A program made the translations under genes and the position numbers. A model generated the notes under the pieces. It worked only from the letters and a program-made list of their open reading frames with translations. It ran no database searches and was not told the DNA's origin. From positions 62,001-126,000 of the forward strand of contig NZ_BQUV01000002.1 in the NCBI RefSeq assembly GCF_022835695.1: a DNA stretch of 64,000 bases, read 5' to 3'. Positions 28,105-35,660 of this stretch are shown one piece after another. Numbering within the stretch: the first letter of the stretch is position 1; each line of letters begins with the position of its first letter. This DNA is from Bradyrhizobium sp. Ce-3. Its GTDB lineage: Bacteria; Pseudomonadota; Alphaproteobacteria; Rhizobiales; Xanthobacteraceae.

Positions 28105-28920
28105 TCAATGTGTCCGGTCGGACACGGTCTTCATCGCCGGCGGGACGATGTGGACGACGTGATAATTATGCTCACGCAGGTACCGTAAAAAGGCGGGCAA
28201 CATCTCGGCGGTCCGCATTTGCGGGTCATGTAGCAGGATAATTCCCTTGCGGTGGGCCTCGAGCCGCCCGGTGAGCAGCTTGAGTTCCTCCTCGGGGGTC
28301 ATCTTGTTCCAATCGCTGGCCCAGAAATCGGCTCCGAACACCGCGATACCGCGCTTTTCCAGGCGATCCAGCAGGCTGGGCGTCGACTCGAAATAGGGGA
28401 ACCGGAAGAACGGCGTGCTCGGGACCGTGCTTGCGGTGCCGCGCAGGGCGGTCTGGACCGCTTCGATCCCCCGATTGATGTTCGCCTCGGCCTGATCTGC
28501 CGGCATTTTGTTGAGATGCGGATGGTCCCAGCTGTGATAGCCGATGCTGTGGCCGAGGCGCGCGATCTTGCGGACCATGTCGGGATGCTCGGCCGCGTTG
28601 CGGCCGACCATGAAGAAGGTGGCCTGCACGCATTCGGTCGCCAGCGCCGTCAGCACCTTGTCGGTGACGCCAGGTGTCGGCCCGTCGTCGAAGGTCAGCA
28701 CCACCTCGCCATCCCGCAGCGGCAGGGTCTGCGGGAAGCTCTTCAGCCCGACGCGCGGATAGGTCGCAGGATCGACCTCGAGCACACGTGAGGTGCCGAG
28801 CGCATCCTTGCGCGCGCACTCGGCGGCCTGTGCCGAGCCGGTCAGTGCGCAAGGTGCGAGCGCGAGCAGCGCCGCGACAATGTTCAGGATCGGTCGCGGT
28901 GCGCTCGACATCTTTCTCAT
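28105..28920 (-). CDS. Secreted polysaccharide deacetylase (NodB family)
   Basis: The protein has 271 residues from ATG 28920 (an alternative start is 28935). Its signal peptide ends near GSAQAAE. The NodB domain has TFDDGP at 76-81, the metal-binding YHSWDH in place of the paralogue's THSQNH, FFRFPYFES, and IILLHDPQMRT. It is a tandem paralogue of the gene at 26635 (97 bases apart, same strand), without the long tail. Both share a conserved lead block before the catalytic domain, which suggests a common substrate or partner. Peptidoglycan or exopolysaccharide are possible targets. Confidence 0.9.
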   Translation of the reverse strand: MRKMSSAPRPILNIVAALLALAPCALTGSAQAAECARKDALGTSRVLEVDPATYPRVGLKSFPQTLPLRDGEVVLTFDDGPTPGVTDKVLTALATECVQATFFMVGRNAAEHPDMVRKIARLGHSIGYHSWDHPHLNKMPADQAEANINRGIEAVQTALRGTASTVPSTPFFRFPYFESTPSLLDRLEKRGIAVFGADFWASDWNKMTPEEELKLLTGRLEAHRKGIILLHDPQMRTAEMLPAFLRYLREHNYHVVHIVPPAMKTVSDRTH

Positions 28921-29004
28921 TGCACTGGGCCCCACCGATTAGGTAATCCGTTCCGCATCAATCAGACCAGATTTTCCCCTCCTGTCAAACCGGCGAAACA
29001 CGGC

Positions 29005-30426
29005 ATGGCCGAGAATATCGACGTTGCCGAGCCGGCCGAGGCCGACCCGCTCGCCCGGATGCCGATGCGGGACGAGGAGGGTCAGCTCCGCCCCGAATTC
29101 GTCGCTGGCATCACCCGGGCGATCCACGCCGCCGACCGGCCGCTGCTGTGCGAGGTGGTGGCGGAACTGCACGAGGCCGATCTCGGCGACCTGATCGCGG
29201 CGCTGGAGCCGGACGACCGGGTCACCCTGGTCGAGATCACCGGTACCGATTTCGACTTCTCGGCGCTCAACGAGGTCGACGAGACGGTCCGCGAGGAGAT
29301 CCTCGAGGAACTCGAGCCGGAGACGGTCGCGGAGGGCGTCCGCGAGCTCGAATCCGACGACGCCGTCGAACTCCTGGAAAGCCTCGACGAGGAGGACCAG
29401 GAAGAGATCCTGGAGAAGCTGCCGGCGGCCGAGCGCGAGGACATCGAGCGCAGCCTGCTGTATCCGGAGAATTCCGCCGGCCGGCGGATGCAGACCGAGT
29501 TCATCGCGGTGCCGCCGGATTGGAATGTCGGGCAGGCGATCGACTACATGCGCGACACGCCCGATCTGCCGGACCGCTTCTACGAGATCTACGTGGTCGA
29601 CGCCGACAAGCATTTGCTCGGCGCGGTGCCGCTCGACGTGCTGCTGCGCACGCGCCGCCCGGTTCCGATCAAGGACCTGGTCGACGAGGACCGCCGCCGG
29701 GTCTCCGCGCTGGAGGACCAGGAAGAGGTCGCGCGGCTGTTCGGCAAGTACAATCTGGTCGCCGCTCCCGTGGTCGACACCACCGACCGGCTGGTCGGCG
29801 TCATCACCATCGACGACGTCGTCGACGTCATCGAGGAGGAGGCCGACGAGGACCTCAAGGCGCTCGGCGGCGTCACCAGTGACGAAGAGCTGTCCGACAC
29901 GGTGTGGACCATCGCCCGCGGCCGCTTCAACTGGCTGCTGGTCAATCTCGCCACCGCGTTCCTGGCCTCGTCGGTGCTCGGCCTGTTCGAGGGCCAGCTC
30001 GAGAAGATGGTGGCCCTCGCGGTGCTGGCGCCGATCGTGGCGAGCCAGGGCGGCAACGCCGCGACCCAGACCATGACGGTCGCGGTGCGCGCGCTCGCCA
30101 CCCGTGAGCTCGGTGCGTTCAACGCGACGCGCGTGGTGCTGCGCGAGGCCATGGTCGGGCTCGTCAACGGCCTTGCCTTTGCCGTGATCACCGGCATCGC
30201 CGCGGTGGCCTGGTTCAAGATCCCCGGCCTCGGCATCGTGATCGGGCTTGCGATCATCTGCAATCTGGTCGCCGGCGCGCTCGGCGGCATCCTGATCCCG
30301 ATGGTGCTGGAGCGGGTGCGGGCCGACCCCGCGGTCGCCTCCGGCACCTTCGTCACCACCGTGACCGATGTGGTCGGCTTCTTCTCATTCCTCGGCATCG
30401 CCACACTGTGGTTCGGGCTCAAATAG
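29005..30426 (+). CDS. mgtE: Magnesium transporter MgtE
   Basis: The 473-residue protein is an inner-membrane Mg2+ channel of normal family layout. Residues 1-155 form the acidic superhelical N domain (LEELEPETVAEGVRELESDDAVELLESL). Two CBS domains follow (about 160-285, with VDTTDRLVGVITIDDVVDVIEEE at the end). Five transmembrane helices make up residues 310-473, including the pore motif PIVASQGGNAATQ. The N and CBS domains close the channel when Mg2+ is plentiful. The 84 bases before ATG 29005 are too short for a known Mg2+ riboswitch. A weak GCCGGC hairpin follows the stop codon. Confidence 0.95.
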   Translation: MAENIDVAEPAEADPLARMPMRDEEGQLRPEFVAGITRAIHAADRPLLCEVVAELHEADLGDLIAALEPDDRVTLVEITGTDFDFSALNEVDETVREEILEELEPETVAEGVRELESDDAVELLESLDEEDQEEILEKLPAAEREDIERSLLYPENSAGRRMQTEFIAVPPDWNVGQAIDYMRDTPDLPDRFYEIYVVDADKHLLGAVPLDVLLRTRRPVPIKDLVDEDRRRVSALEDQEEVARLFGKYNLVAAPVVDTTDRLVGVITIDDVVDVIEEEADEDLKALGGVTSDEELSDTVWTIARGRFNWLLVNLATAFLASSVLGLFEGQLEKMVALAVLAPIVASQGGNAATQTMTVAVRALATRELGAFNATRVVLREAMVGLVNGLAFAVITGIAAVAWFKIPGLGIVIGLAIICNLVAGALGGILIPMVLERVRADPAVASGTFVTTVTDVVGFFSFLGIATLWFGLK

Positions 30427-30519
30427 GCCGGCAGTGCGGGCCGGCTTATCGTTAATCGCGCCTTAACGGGGTTGGCGGATGATGCTCCTATCTCCAAGGG
30501 GGCCATCACGGGGGCCATC

Positions 30520-30840
30520 ATGCAGCGGTTGCGGCTCAAGGCGGACGGACGGATCGTCGAATTGCGCGACGGGCAGGAAATCCCGCTCGCGCCGGCGCAC
30601 CTGCCCGAGGCGGCGATGCAGCCTGCGGCCGCGCAACCGGCCGTACGCGACCTGCGCCGCCGCGCCCAGCTCACCCAGCTCGAATTCGCCGCCAAGCTCG
30701 GCGTGCCGGTTGAGACCATCCGCAACTGGGAGCAGGGCAAGCGCGCCCCGCGCGGACCGGCCCGCGCGCTGCTCGCGGTGATCGCCCATTCGCCGGAGAC
30801 GGTGTTCGCCGCACTGTCGAGCGAGCCGACCGCGGCTTGA
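30520..30840 (+). CDS. XRE-type helix-turn-helix protein, 106 aa
   Basis: ATG 30520 is preferred over a TTG at 30472. The C-terminal half contains a helix-turn-helix: LRRRAQLTQLEFAAKLGVPVETIRNWEQGKRAPRGPARALL. This region resembles the antitoxins of HigBA/NadS-type modules. The N-terminal half (residues 1-45) is Ala/Pro-rich and may contact DNA or a partner. No toxin-like gene lies on either side, so this is either a solitary regulator or an orphan antitoxin-like protein. Confidence 0.75.
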   Translation: MQRLRLKADGRIVELRDGQEIPLAPAHLPEAAMQPAAAQPAVRDLRRRAQLTQLEFAAKLGVPVETIRNWEQGKRAPRGPARALLAVIAHSPETVFAALSSEPTAA

Positions 30841-30908
30841 GCTGATCGTCGCACGCTCCGTTCATTGTCGGCTGATTGATCGCTCTCGCTGGCCAGAACA
30901 TCGCTGTC

Positions 30909-30928
30909 GTCCCGGCGCAGGCCGGGAC
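30909..30928. repeat. Short palindromic intergenic repeat
   Basis: GTCCCGGC (30909-30916) and GCCGGGAC (30921-30928) are perfect inverted copies around GCAG. The flanking text (CCGGGACCCATAACCACC) belongs to a repeat frequent in Bradyrhizobium and related intergenic DNA, as I remember it. It is the first of three repeat-like units in the gap 30841-31232. Confidence 0.65.
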
Positions 30929-30980
30929 CCATAACCACCGCATACGATTGTGAACGGGATCGCCGTCCGCGGGGGCGCGC

Positions 30981-31073
30981 TGCCAAAATATCGAAAACAA
31001 CCCCATGCACAGTAGCCGGCGGCTGCCGGCTTTCGGCACGGTGACTTGACACGTCGGGCAACTCAGCGGTATT
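30981..31073. repeat. Second interspersed intergenic repeat
   Basis: The block begins TGCCAAAATATCGAAAACAA and ends near ACACGTCGGGCAACTCAGCG. I recognise it as a widely scattered non-coding repeat of Bradyrhizobium genomes; its role is unknown. It contains an internal GCCGGCGGCTGCCGGC hairpin. Confidence 0.6.
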
Positions 31074-31166
31074 CTTCTATTATTCCGAAATCGTGCGACT
31101 GTGGCCAGCCGAGACGACGGCGTGTGTGGCGCCCACGCTCCCGCACGGCGTCACGGGGCTTGCCAG

Positions 31167-31187
31167 TAAAGCGGATTAGCCGCTTTA
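31167..31187. promoter_or_regulatory. Hairpin upstream of the 69-aa gene
   Basis: TAAAGCGG (31167-31174) and CCGCTTTA (31180-31187) form a perfect 8-base-pair stem with loop ATTAG. It lies about 45 bases before ATG 31233. It could be an operator or a leader hairpin; there is no T-run, so it is not a standard terminator. Confidence 0.45.
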
Positions 31188-31232
31188 ATCGAGGCATTGC
31201 ACAACGTGATCATTTCAAAGCGTGGATTTCCC

Positions 31233-31442
31233 ATGAAGGCCATCGAGCAGATCATTGCCGGCTACGTGTCGCTGAAGAATCGTCAAGCGCTTGAGCAGCT
31301 CCGAGACCATCGCCAGCACCTGCTGGACGATGTTCGAACCCACAGCGTTCCGGGCTTCAGGCCATCGGTCGTGAGTGACACCCTCTCCGAGGAGATCGAA
31401 CTCATCGAGGGAGCATTGGCTCGACTCGACGAGAACGGATAG
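31233..31442 (+). CDS. Small hypothetical protein, 69 aa
   Basis: ATG 31233 is preferred over a start at 31197. The product is mostly helical and charged (QALEQLRDHRQHLLDDVRTH, then SDTLSEEIELIEGALARLDENG). No transmembrane segment or signal is seen. It looks like the short helical proteins of unknown role common in Bradyrhizobium. Its stop codon lies 41 bases from the convergent DUF6428-like gene. Confidence 0.5.
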   Translation: MKAIEQIIAGYVSLKNRQALEQLRDHRQHLLDDVRTHSVPGFRPSVVSDTLSEEIELIEGALARLDENG

Positions 31443-31483
31443 CTCGCGACCGCAACGTCAGGCCGGAAGCGCTCAAGCATCGT

Positions 31484-32011
31484 TCAACCACAGCACGGCT
31501 GCTTGGCTGCCGGAGCGCAGCAGGACTGCTGCTCCTGCAGCCATCGGTCGCGCGGCTTGCAGCTCGAGGGGCGCGCCGAGAGATAGACACGGACTGCGGC
31601 GTCGCCGGTATCCATACGCTCCGCGCGATAGATCTGCATCGGCCGGATGCCGTCGCTCACCTCGAAGGTCAGCTTGGCTTGCGGATCGAAGCCGGCGGCC
31701 TCATCGACCTTGCGGATGATCGCCAGAAACTTGCCCGCCGGCATGTGGCCCCGGTTGTCCTCCTCGATGTCCCAGAGCTGAATGAAGGTCTCGCTCCAGC
31801 TCTCTGGGTTCGCGCCGCAATCGAGTCCCCTGAATGAGGCGGTTTTGACTTCCGTCACGTGATAGCTGGGCCGGACATCGCGACCATCGTAATTGAAGAT
31901 CAGCGGCTTCTCCCTGTGGACCTCGAGGCTGGAAAGGAGCGTAGCCGACGAGAGCTCCTCCACCGCCAGCAGGGCGCCGACGATCGATCGGGTATTGGCA
32001 AGCGGGTCCAT
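31484..32011 (-). CDS. DUF6428-like protein of the arsenic locus, cysteine-rich tail
   Basis: The 175-residue protein is divergent from arsR and separated from it by 49 bases. The body (PLIFNYDGRDVRPSYHVTEVK, ETFIQLWDIEEDNRGHM, LTFEVSDGIRPMQIY) matches a small uncharacterised family often found next to ars genes, which I believe is DUF6428. The last 17 residues contain two Cys pairs (QSCCAPAAKQPCCG), a possible thiolate site for As(III). ATG 32011 is preferred; ATG 32026 is five codons upstream. Its role in arsenic handling is inferred from position and the Cys tail. Confidence 0.65.
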   Translation of the reverse strand: MDPLANTRSIVGALLAVEELSSATLLSSLEVHREKPLIFNYDGRDVRPSYHVTEVKTASFRGLDCGANPESWSETFIQLWDIEEDNRGHMPAGKFLAIIRKVDEAAGFDPQAKLTFEVSDGIRPMQIYRAERMDTGDAAVRVYLSARPSSCKPRDRWLQEQQSCCAPAAKQPCCG

Positions 32012-32026
32012 GGCTGCTATCCTCAT

Positions 32027-32042
32027 TTCAATGATTGTTGAA
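32027..32042. promoter_or_regulatory. Probable ArsR operator
   Basis: TTCAA (32027-32031) and TTGAA (32038-32042) are inverted around TGATTG in the divergent region between the DUF6428-like gene and arsR. This AT-rich dyad has the look and position of an ArsR/SmtB box controlling both directions. Confidence 0.5.
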
Positions 32043-32060
32043 TTGTAGGATTATCGAAAG

Positions 32061-32435
32061 ATGGAGGAGCGTCAAGCCCGAACCGCGTTCGCCGCGCTGT
32101 CGCAGGAAACGCGGCTGCGGATCGTGCGACTGTTGGTCCAGGCCGGCCCCGATGGCATGGCAGCAGGGGCGATCGCCGAGGCGGTCGCGGTGTCACCATC
32201 CAACGTGTCCTTCCATCTGAAGGACCTTGAGCACGCCGGCATGATCGTGCCGCGCCGCGAGGCGCGTTCGATCATCTACTCGGCGGACTTCAACGGCTTG
32301 CGCGATCTCATCGCCTTCCTGATGAAGGATTGCTGCGCGGGCCACCCGGAGATCTGCGCGCCGGCGCTCGCTGAGGCCCAATGCAGGCCTTCCGCCGCCA
32401 AGAATTCCACCGCCAAGAAGAAGGCGCAGGCCTGA
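32061..32435 (+). CDS. arsR: ArsR-family arsenite-responsive repressor
   Basis: The 124-residue product is a winged-helix repressor (residues 8-88: FAALSQETRLRIVRLL and SPSNVSFHLKDLEHAGMI). The usual ELCVCDL metal box is absent from the DNA-recognition helix. Instead cysteines cluster after the fold at 91, 92 and 99 in KDCCAGHPEIC, as in the Acidithiobacillus-type ArsR with C-terminal sites. It probably represses the operator next to its start and is released by As(III). Its stop overlaps the aqpS start (TGATG). Confidence 0.88.
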   Translation: MEERQARTAFAALSQETRLRIVRLLVQAGPDGMAAGAIAEAVAVSPSNVSFHLKDLEHAGMIVPRREARSIIYSADFNGLRDLIAFLMKDCCAGHPEICAPALAEAQCRPSAAKNSTAKKKAQA

Positions 32436-33121
32436 TGCGGGGCTTCGACCTGCCGCGACGCCTGGCAGCCGAGGGCCTGGGGACCCTGTTTCTGGTCGCG
32501 ACCGTCGTTGGCTCCGGCATCATGGCCGAGACCTTGACCAAAGACGTCGCATTGGCGCTGCTCGGCAACACGCTTCCGACCGGCGCCATTCTGGTGGTGC
32601 TGATCACGGTCCTCGGGCCGGTATCCGGTGCGCACTTCAACCCGGCGGTGACACTGGTGTTCACGCTCAAGGGCGAACTCCGTCCGCCGCACGCCGCGCA
32701 GTATGTCGCAGCGCAGGTGCTCGGCGGAATCCTCGGCGCGATGGTTGCGCATGCCATGTTCGGCCTGCCGCTGCTGGAATTCTCGGCGAAGGCGAGGACA
32801 GGCTTTCCGCAGTGGTTTGCGGAATTCGTTGCCGCGTTCGGATTGATCGCAACGATTGTCGGCGGCTTGCGGTTTCGTGAGGCCGCGATTCCGTGGCTGG
32901 TCGGGCTTTACATCACGGCCGCATACTGGTTCACCGCATCCACGTCGTTCGCCAATCCGGCCGTTGCCATCGCGCGGTCATTCACCAATACGTTCTCCGG
33001 CATCCGCGCGCAGGATCTGCCGGGATTTATCGTCGCCGAGGTTCTGGGGGCGGTGGCCGCACTGGCAATCATGACATGGCTGTTGCGGCAGGCTGAAACG
33101 AAGATGGAAGCGATCCAATGA
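32435..33121 (+). CDS. aqpS: Aquaglyceroporin AqpS (arsenite channel)
   Basis: This 228-residue MIP-family channel has the two half-helix motifs HFNPAVT (about residues 69-75) and SFANPAVAIAR (about 172-182) and six hydrophobic segments. In Sinorhizobium an AqpS in the same gene order lets As(III), made by ArsC from arsenate, leave down its gradient in place of ArsB/ACR3. The same role is inferred here. The start is fixed by the one-base overlap with arsR. Translational coupling with arsC follows (4-base overlap). Confidence 0.88.
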   Translation: MRGFDLPRRLAAEGLGTLFLVATVVGSGIMAETLTKDVALALLGNTLPTGAILVVLITVLGPVSGAHFNPAVTLVFTLKGELRPPHAAQYVAAQVLGGILGAMVAHAMFGLPLLEFSAKARTGFPQWFAEFVAAFGLIATIVGGLRFREAAIPWLVGLYITAAYWFTASTSFANPAVAIARSFTNTFSGIRAQDLPGFIVAEVLGAVAALAIMTWLLRQAETKMEAIQ

Positions 33122-33543
33122 CCATCACGATCTACCACAACCCCGATTGCGGGACGTCACGCAACACCCTGGCCATGATCCGCCAGAGCGGGGAAGATCC
33201 CGAGATCGTCGAGTATCTCAAGACGCCTCCCTCGCGCGACACGCTGGTCGCGCTGATCGCCGCGATGGGCATCACGCCGCGAGCGCTGCTTCGCGAGAAG
33301 GGCACGCCTTATGCCGCGCTCGATCTTGCCAATCCGAAATGGAGCGACGACGAGCTGATTGATTTCATGATGGCGCATCCGATCCTGATCAACAGGCCGA
33401 TCGTGGTCTCGCCAAAGGGGGTGAAATTGTGCCGGCCGTCCGAGGCGGTTCTTGATCTCCTCGTGGTCGCCGACATCGGCCGGTTCGTCAAGGAAGACGG
33501 AGAAGTGGTAACGCCGAAGACACCGGGCACGCGTGCTGGATGA
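33118..33543 (+). CDS. arsC: Arsenate reductase, glutaredoxin-dependent
   Basis: The 141-residue ArsC-family protein has the catalytic cysteine at position 11 in YHNPDCGTSRNTL and the downstream basic motif ILINRPIVVSPKGVKLCRP that supplies the oxyanion-binding arginines. It reduces arsenate to arsenite using glutathione and glutaredoxin. It overlaps aqpS and the MFS gene by four bases at either end, so the operon is tightly coupled. The Lys/Gly-rich tail after residue 125 is not conserved in the family. Confidence 0.93.
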   Translation: MTITIYHNPDCGTSRNTLAMIRQSGEDPEIVEYLKTPPSRDTLVALIAAMGITPRALLREKGTPYAALDLANPKWSDDELIDFMMAHPILINRPIVVSPKGVKLCRPSEAVLDLLVVADIGRFVKEDGEVVTPKTPGTRAG

Positions 33544-34703
33544 GCCGCCGCGCGGACAATGTGCTGATTGTCGCGCTCGGCACCACGCAGACCCTTGCCT
33601 GGGCGTCGAGCTACTATCTGCCGGCTATCCTCGCTGACCCAATTGCGCGTGACCTCGGCATCTCGACGAACTGGCTGTTCGCCGCGTTCTCGATGGCGTT
33701 GGTGATCTCCGGATTGCTCGGTCCGCGCGTCGGCCGCCAGATCGACCGGGTGGGTGGGCGAGACGTGCTCTGCGCGTCCAACCTCATTCTGGCTTCCGGT
33801 CTGATCCTGCTCGGGCTTTCACAGGGCGGCGTGCTGATGGCCGTGAGCTGGCTGCTGCTCGGCGTCGGCATGGGCCTCGGCCTGTATGACGCGGCGTTCG
33901 CGGCGCTCGGGCGCATCTATGGCAACGCAGCCCGTCGCTCCATCACGGGAATTACCTTGATCGCCGGATTCGCCAGCACGATCGGCTGGCCGCTCAGCGC
34001 GTGGGGACTGGCAACGATCGGCTGGCGCTGGACCTGCTTCGGCTGGGCGGCTGCACACATTCTGATCTGCCTGCCGCTGAACGGTTTGCTGATCCCCAAG
34101 TTGCAGAGAGAGCATCGGGTCGCAGCCGACACGCCGAAGCCGCATATTCCGATCGACCGCGCGATGGTGCTGCTGGCCTTCGCCTTCGCGGCCGCCTGGA
34201 GCGTCACGTCGGCGATGGCGGTTCACTTGCCGCGAATTCTCGAGTCGTTGGGGGCGACGCAGGCGCAGGCGATCGCGGCGGGCGCGCTGATCGGTCCGGC
34301 GCAGGTGGCGGCGCGCATTGTCGAAGCGAGCCTGCTGAAGCGTTTCCATCCGCTGTGGTCCGCACGATTGGCCTGCATCACGCACCCGCTGGGCGCCTGC
34401 GTGATCGGCTTGTTCGGCGGAGGCTTTGCCGGAATCTTCGCGCTGCTGCACGGCGCAGGGAACGGGATCCTGACGATCGCGCGGGGCACGCTGCCGCTGG
34501 CGATATTCGGTCCAAAAGACTACGGCTACCGCCTGGGATTGCTCGGCGCGCCGTCGCGGCTGTCGCAAGCGATCGCGCCGCTGGCATTCGGTTTCCTGAT
34601 CACACCGCTCGGCGGCTATACGCTCGCCGTCACATCGGCCTTGAGCTTGGCTGCGCTCGTGGCGTTGTTCGCACTCAAGGCCGAGAGAGCCTCTTCGCCG
34701 TAG
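33540..34703 (+). CDS. MFS transporter of the arsenic operon
   Basis: The protein has 387 residues and 12 predicted membrane segments; the MFS loop 2-3 motif reads GPRVGRQIDRVGGRDV. Position at the end of arsR-aqpS-arsC suggests export of As(III), antimonite or an organoarsenical, as shown for ArsK of Agrobacterium; whether it is ArsK itself cannot be said from sequence alone. It overlaps arsC by 4 bases. Its 3' end overlaps the convergent LysR gene by 29 bases. Confidence 0.75.
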   Translation: MSRRADNVLIVALGTTQTLAWASSYYLPAILADPIARDLGISTNWLFAAFSMALVISGLLGPRVGRQIDRVGGRDVLCASNLILASGLILLGLSQGGVLMAVSWLLLGVGMGLGLYDAAFAALGRIYGNAARRSITGITLIAGFASTIGWPLSAWGLATIGWRWTCFGWAAAHILICLPLNGLLIPKLQREHRVAADTPKPHIPIDRAMVLLAFAFAAAWSVTSAMAVHLPRILESLGATQAQAIAAGALIGPAQVAARIVEASLLKRFHPLWSARLACITHPLGACVIGLFGGGFAGIFALLHGAGNGILTIARGTLPLAIFGPKDYGYRLGLLGAPSRLSQAIAPLAFGFLITPLGGYTLAVTSALSLAALVALFALKAERASSP

Positions 34704-35580
34704 CGTCGCTTCCCTTCATCCGCCGGACCGTCTCGATGAAGGCCTTGATGATCGGGGAGTGACTGCGGCCGCTGTGATGGGCGATGCTGTACTGGGTCTT
34801 GATGGTGCGGTCGCTGATCTCGAGCGCGCGCAGGTTCGGATGCGGTACGAATTCGAAGTCGGCGACGACGCTGATGCCGAGGCCGCGCTCGACCGCCTTC
34901 CAGACGCCCTCGCGGCTCTCGATCTCGAACACCGGCTCGATGCTGATGCCTTCGGCCTGCATCGTCGCCTCGAAGGCGCGCCGCGTGGTCGAGCCGCGTT
35001 CGCGCAGCACGATCGGCTGGTCGGCGAGCTCGCGCAGCCTGACCGACTTGCGCTTGAACCAGGGATGATCGCGGTTGACGAACACGATCACGCGGTGGGT
35101 GCGGTAGGGGATCATGGTGACGCGCGGATCTTCCGGTACCTCCGCCAGGATCGCGACGTCGGCTTCGAAGTCGACGATGTGGCGGAAGGTGCGCTCGGAA
35201 TTGCCGAGCAGGGTCGAGATCTGCACCTCCGGGTGATCGCGCTTGAATGCGGCGATGATCTCGGTGGCATGAAACGGCCCGACGGTCGCTACCCGCAGAT
35301 GGCCCTTGGTGGCCTTGCCATGCGCGGCCAACAGGTCGTGCGCCTCGTCGCAGAACGTCATGATGCCGCGGGTGATCTCGAACAGCGCGCTGCCCGCTTC
35401 GGTGAGCTCGGTGTGCCGCGGCTTGCGGATCAGGAGCTCGACGCCATAGGTCTCCTCCAGCTCCTTGACCTGGATGGTCAGCGTCGGCTGCCCGACATGG
35501 AGCACGCGCGAGGCCGCGGTGAAGCCGCCATGGGCGGCGACCGCATGGAAGGCGCGGAGCTGGCTGAACACTATTGACAT
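34675..35580 (-). CDS. LysR-type regulator of the phosphonate operon
   Basis: The protein has 301 residues from ATG 35580. The helix-turn-helix lies at 3-60 (FSQLRAFHAVAAHGGFTAASRVLHVGQPTLTIQVKELEE) and the effector domain at about 88-290. It is divergent from the Fe-ADH - phnA - phnY - MFS operon and its start lies among the half-sites at 35571-35619, so it very likely controls that operon. In Pseudomonas, phosphonoacetate hydrolase genes are likewise controlled by a LysR protein. The ligand is presumably a phosphonate intermediate. The 3' end overlaps the MFS gene of the ars operon by 29 bases. Confidence 0.88.
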   Translation of the reverse strand: MSIVFSQLRAFHAVAAHGGFTAASRVLHVGQPTLTIQVKELEETYGVELLIRKPRHTELTEAGSALFEITRGIMTFCDEAHDLLAAHGKATKGHLRVATVGPFHATEIIAAFKRDHPEVQISTLLGNSERTFRHIVDFEADVAILAEVPEDPRVTMIPYRTHRVIVFVNRDHPWFKRKSVRLRELADQPIVLRERGSTTRRAFEATMQAEGISIEPVFEIESREGVWKAVERGLGISVVADFEFVPHPNLRALEISDRTIKTQYSIAHHSGRSHSPIIKAFIETVRRMKGSDATAKRLSRP

Positions 35581-35619
35581 AATCAATAGAACGCATCCGT
35601 AGAATGAATTTGTCAATAG
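35571..35619. promoter_or_regulatory. LysR operator with three half-sites
   Basis: CTATTGACA at 35571-35579, TCAATAG at 35583-35589 and TGTCAATAG at 35611-35619 repeat one half-site. The first and second form an inverted pair (CTATTGA/TCAATAG). The third is an exact inverse of the first nine bases and lies 30 bases (about three helical turns) from the second. This recognition-plus-activation layout is typical of LysR proteins and covers the regulator's start codon. Confidence 0.75.
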
Positions 35620-35660
35620 CAGCCGGCGCCGTACCTTCGCGCCAAATGGAGGACGCGTGG

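Noticed and set aside
30520-30840. A toxin-antitoxin pair with the HigA/NadS-like protein
   Set aside because: No RelE/HigB-like toxin frame lies on either side; the neighbours are mgtE and repeats.
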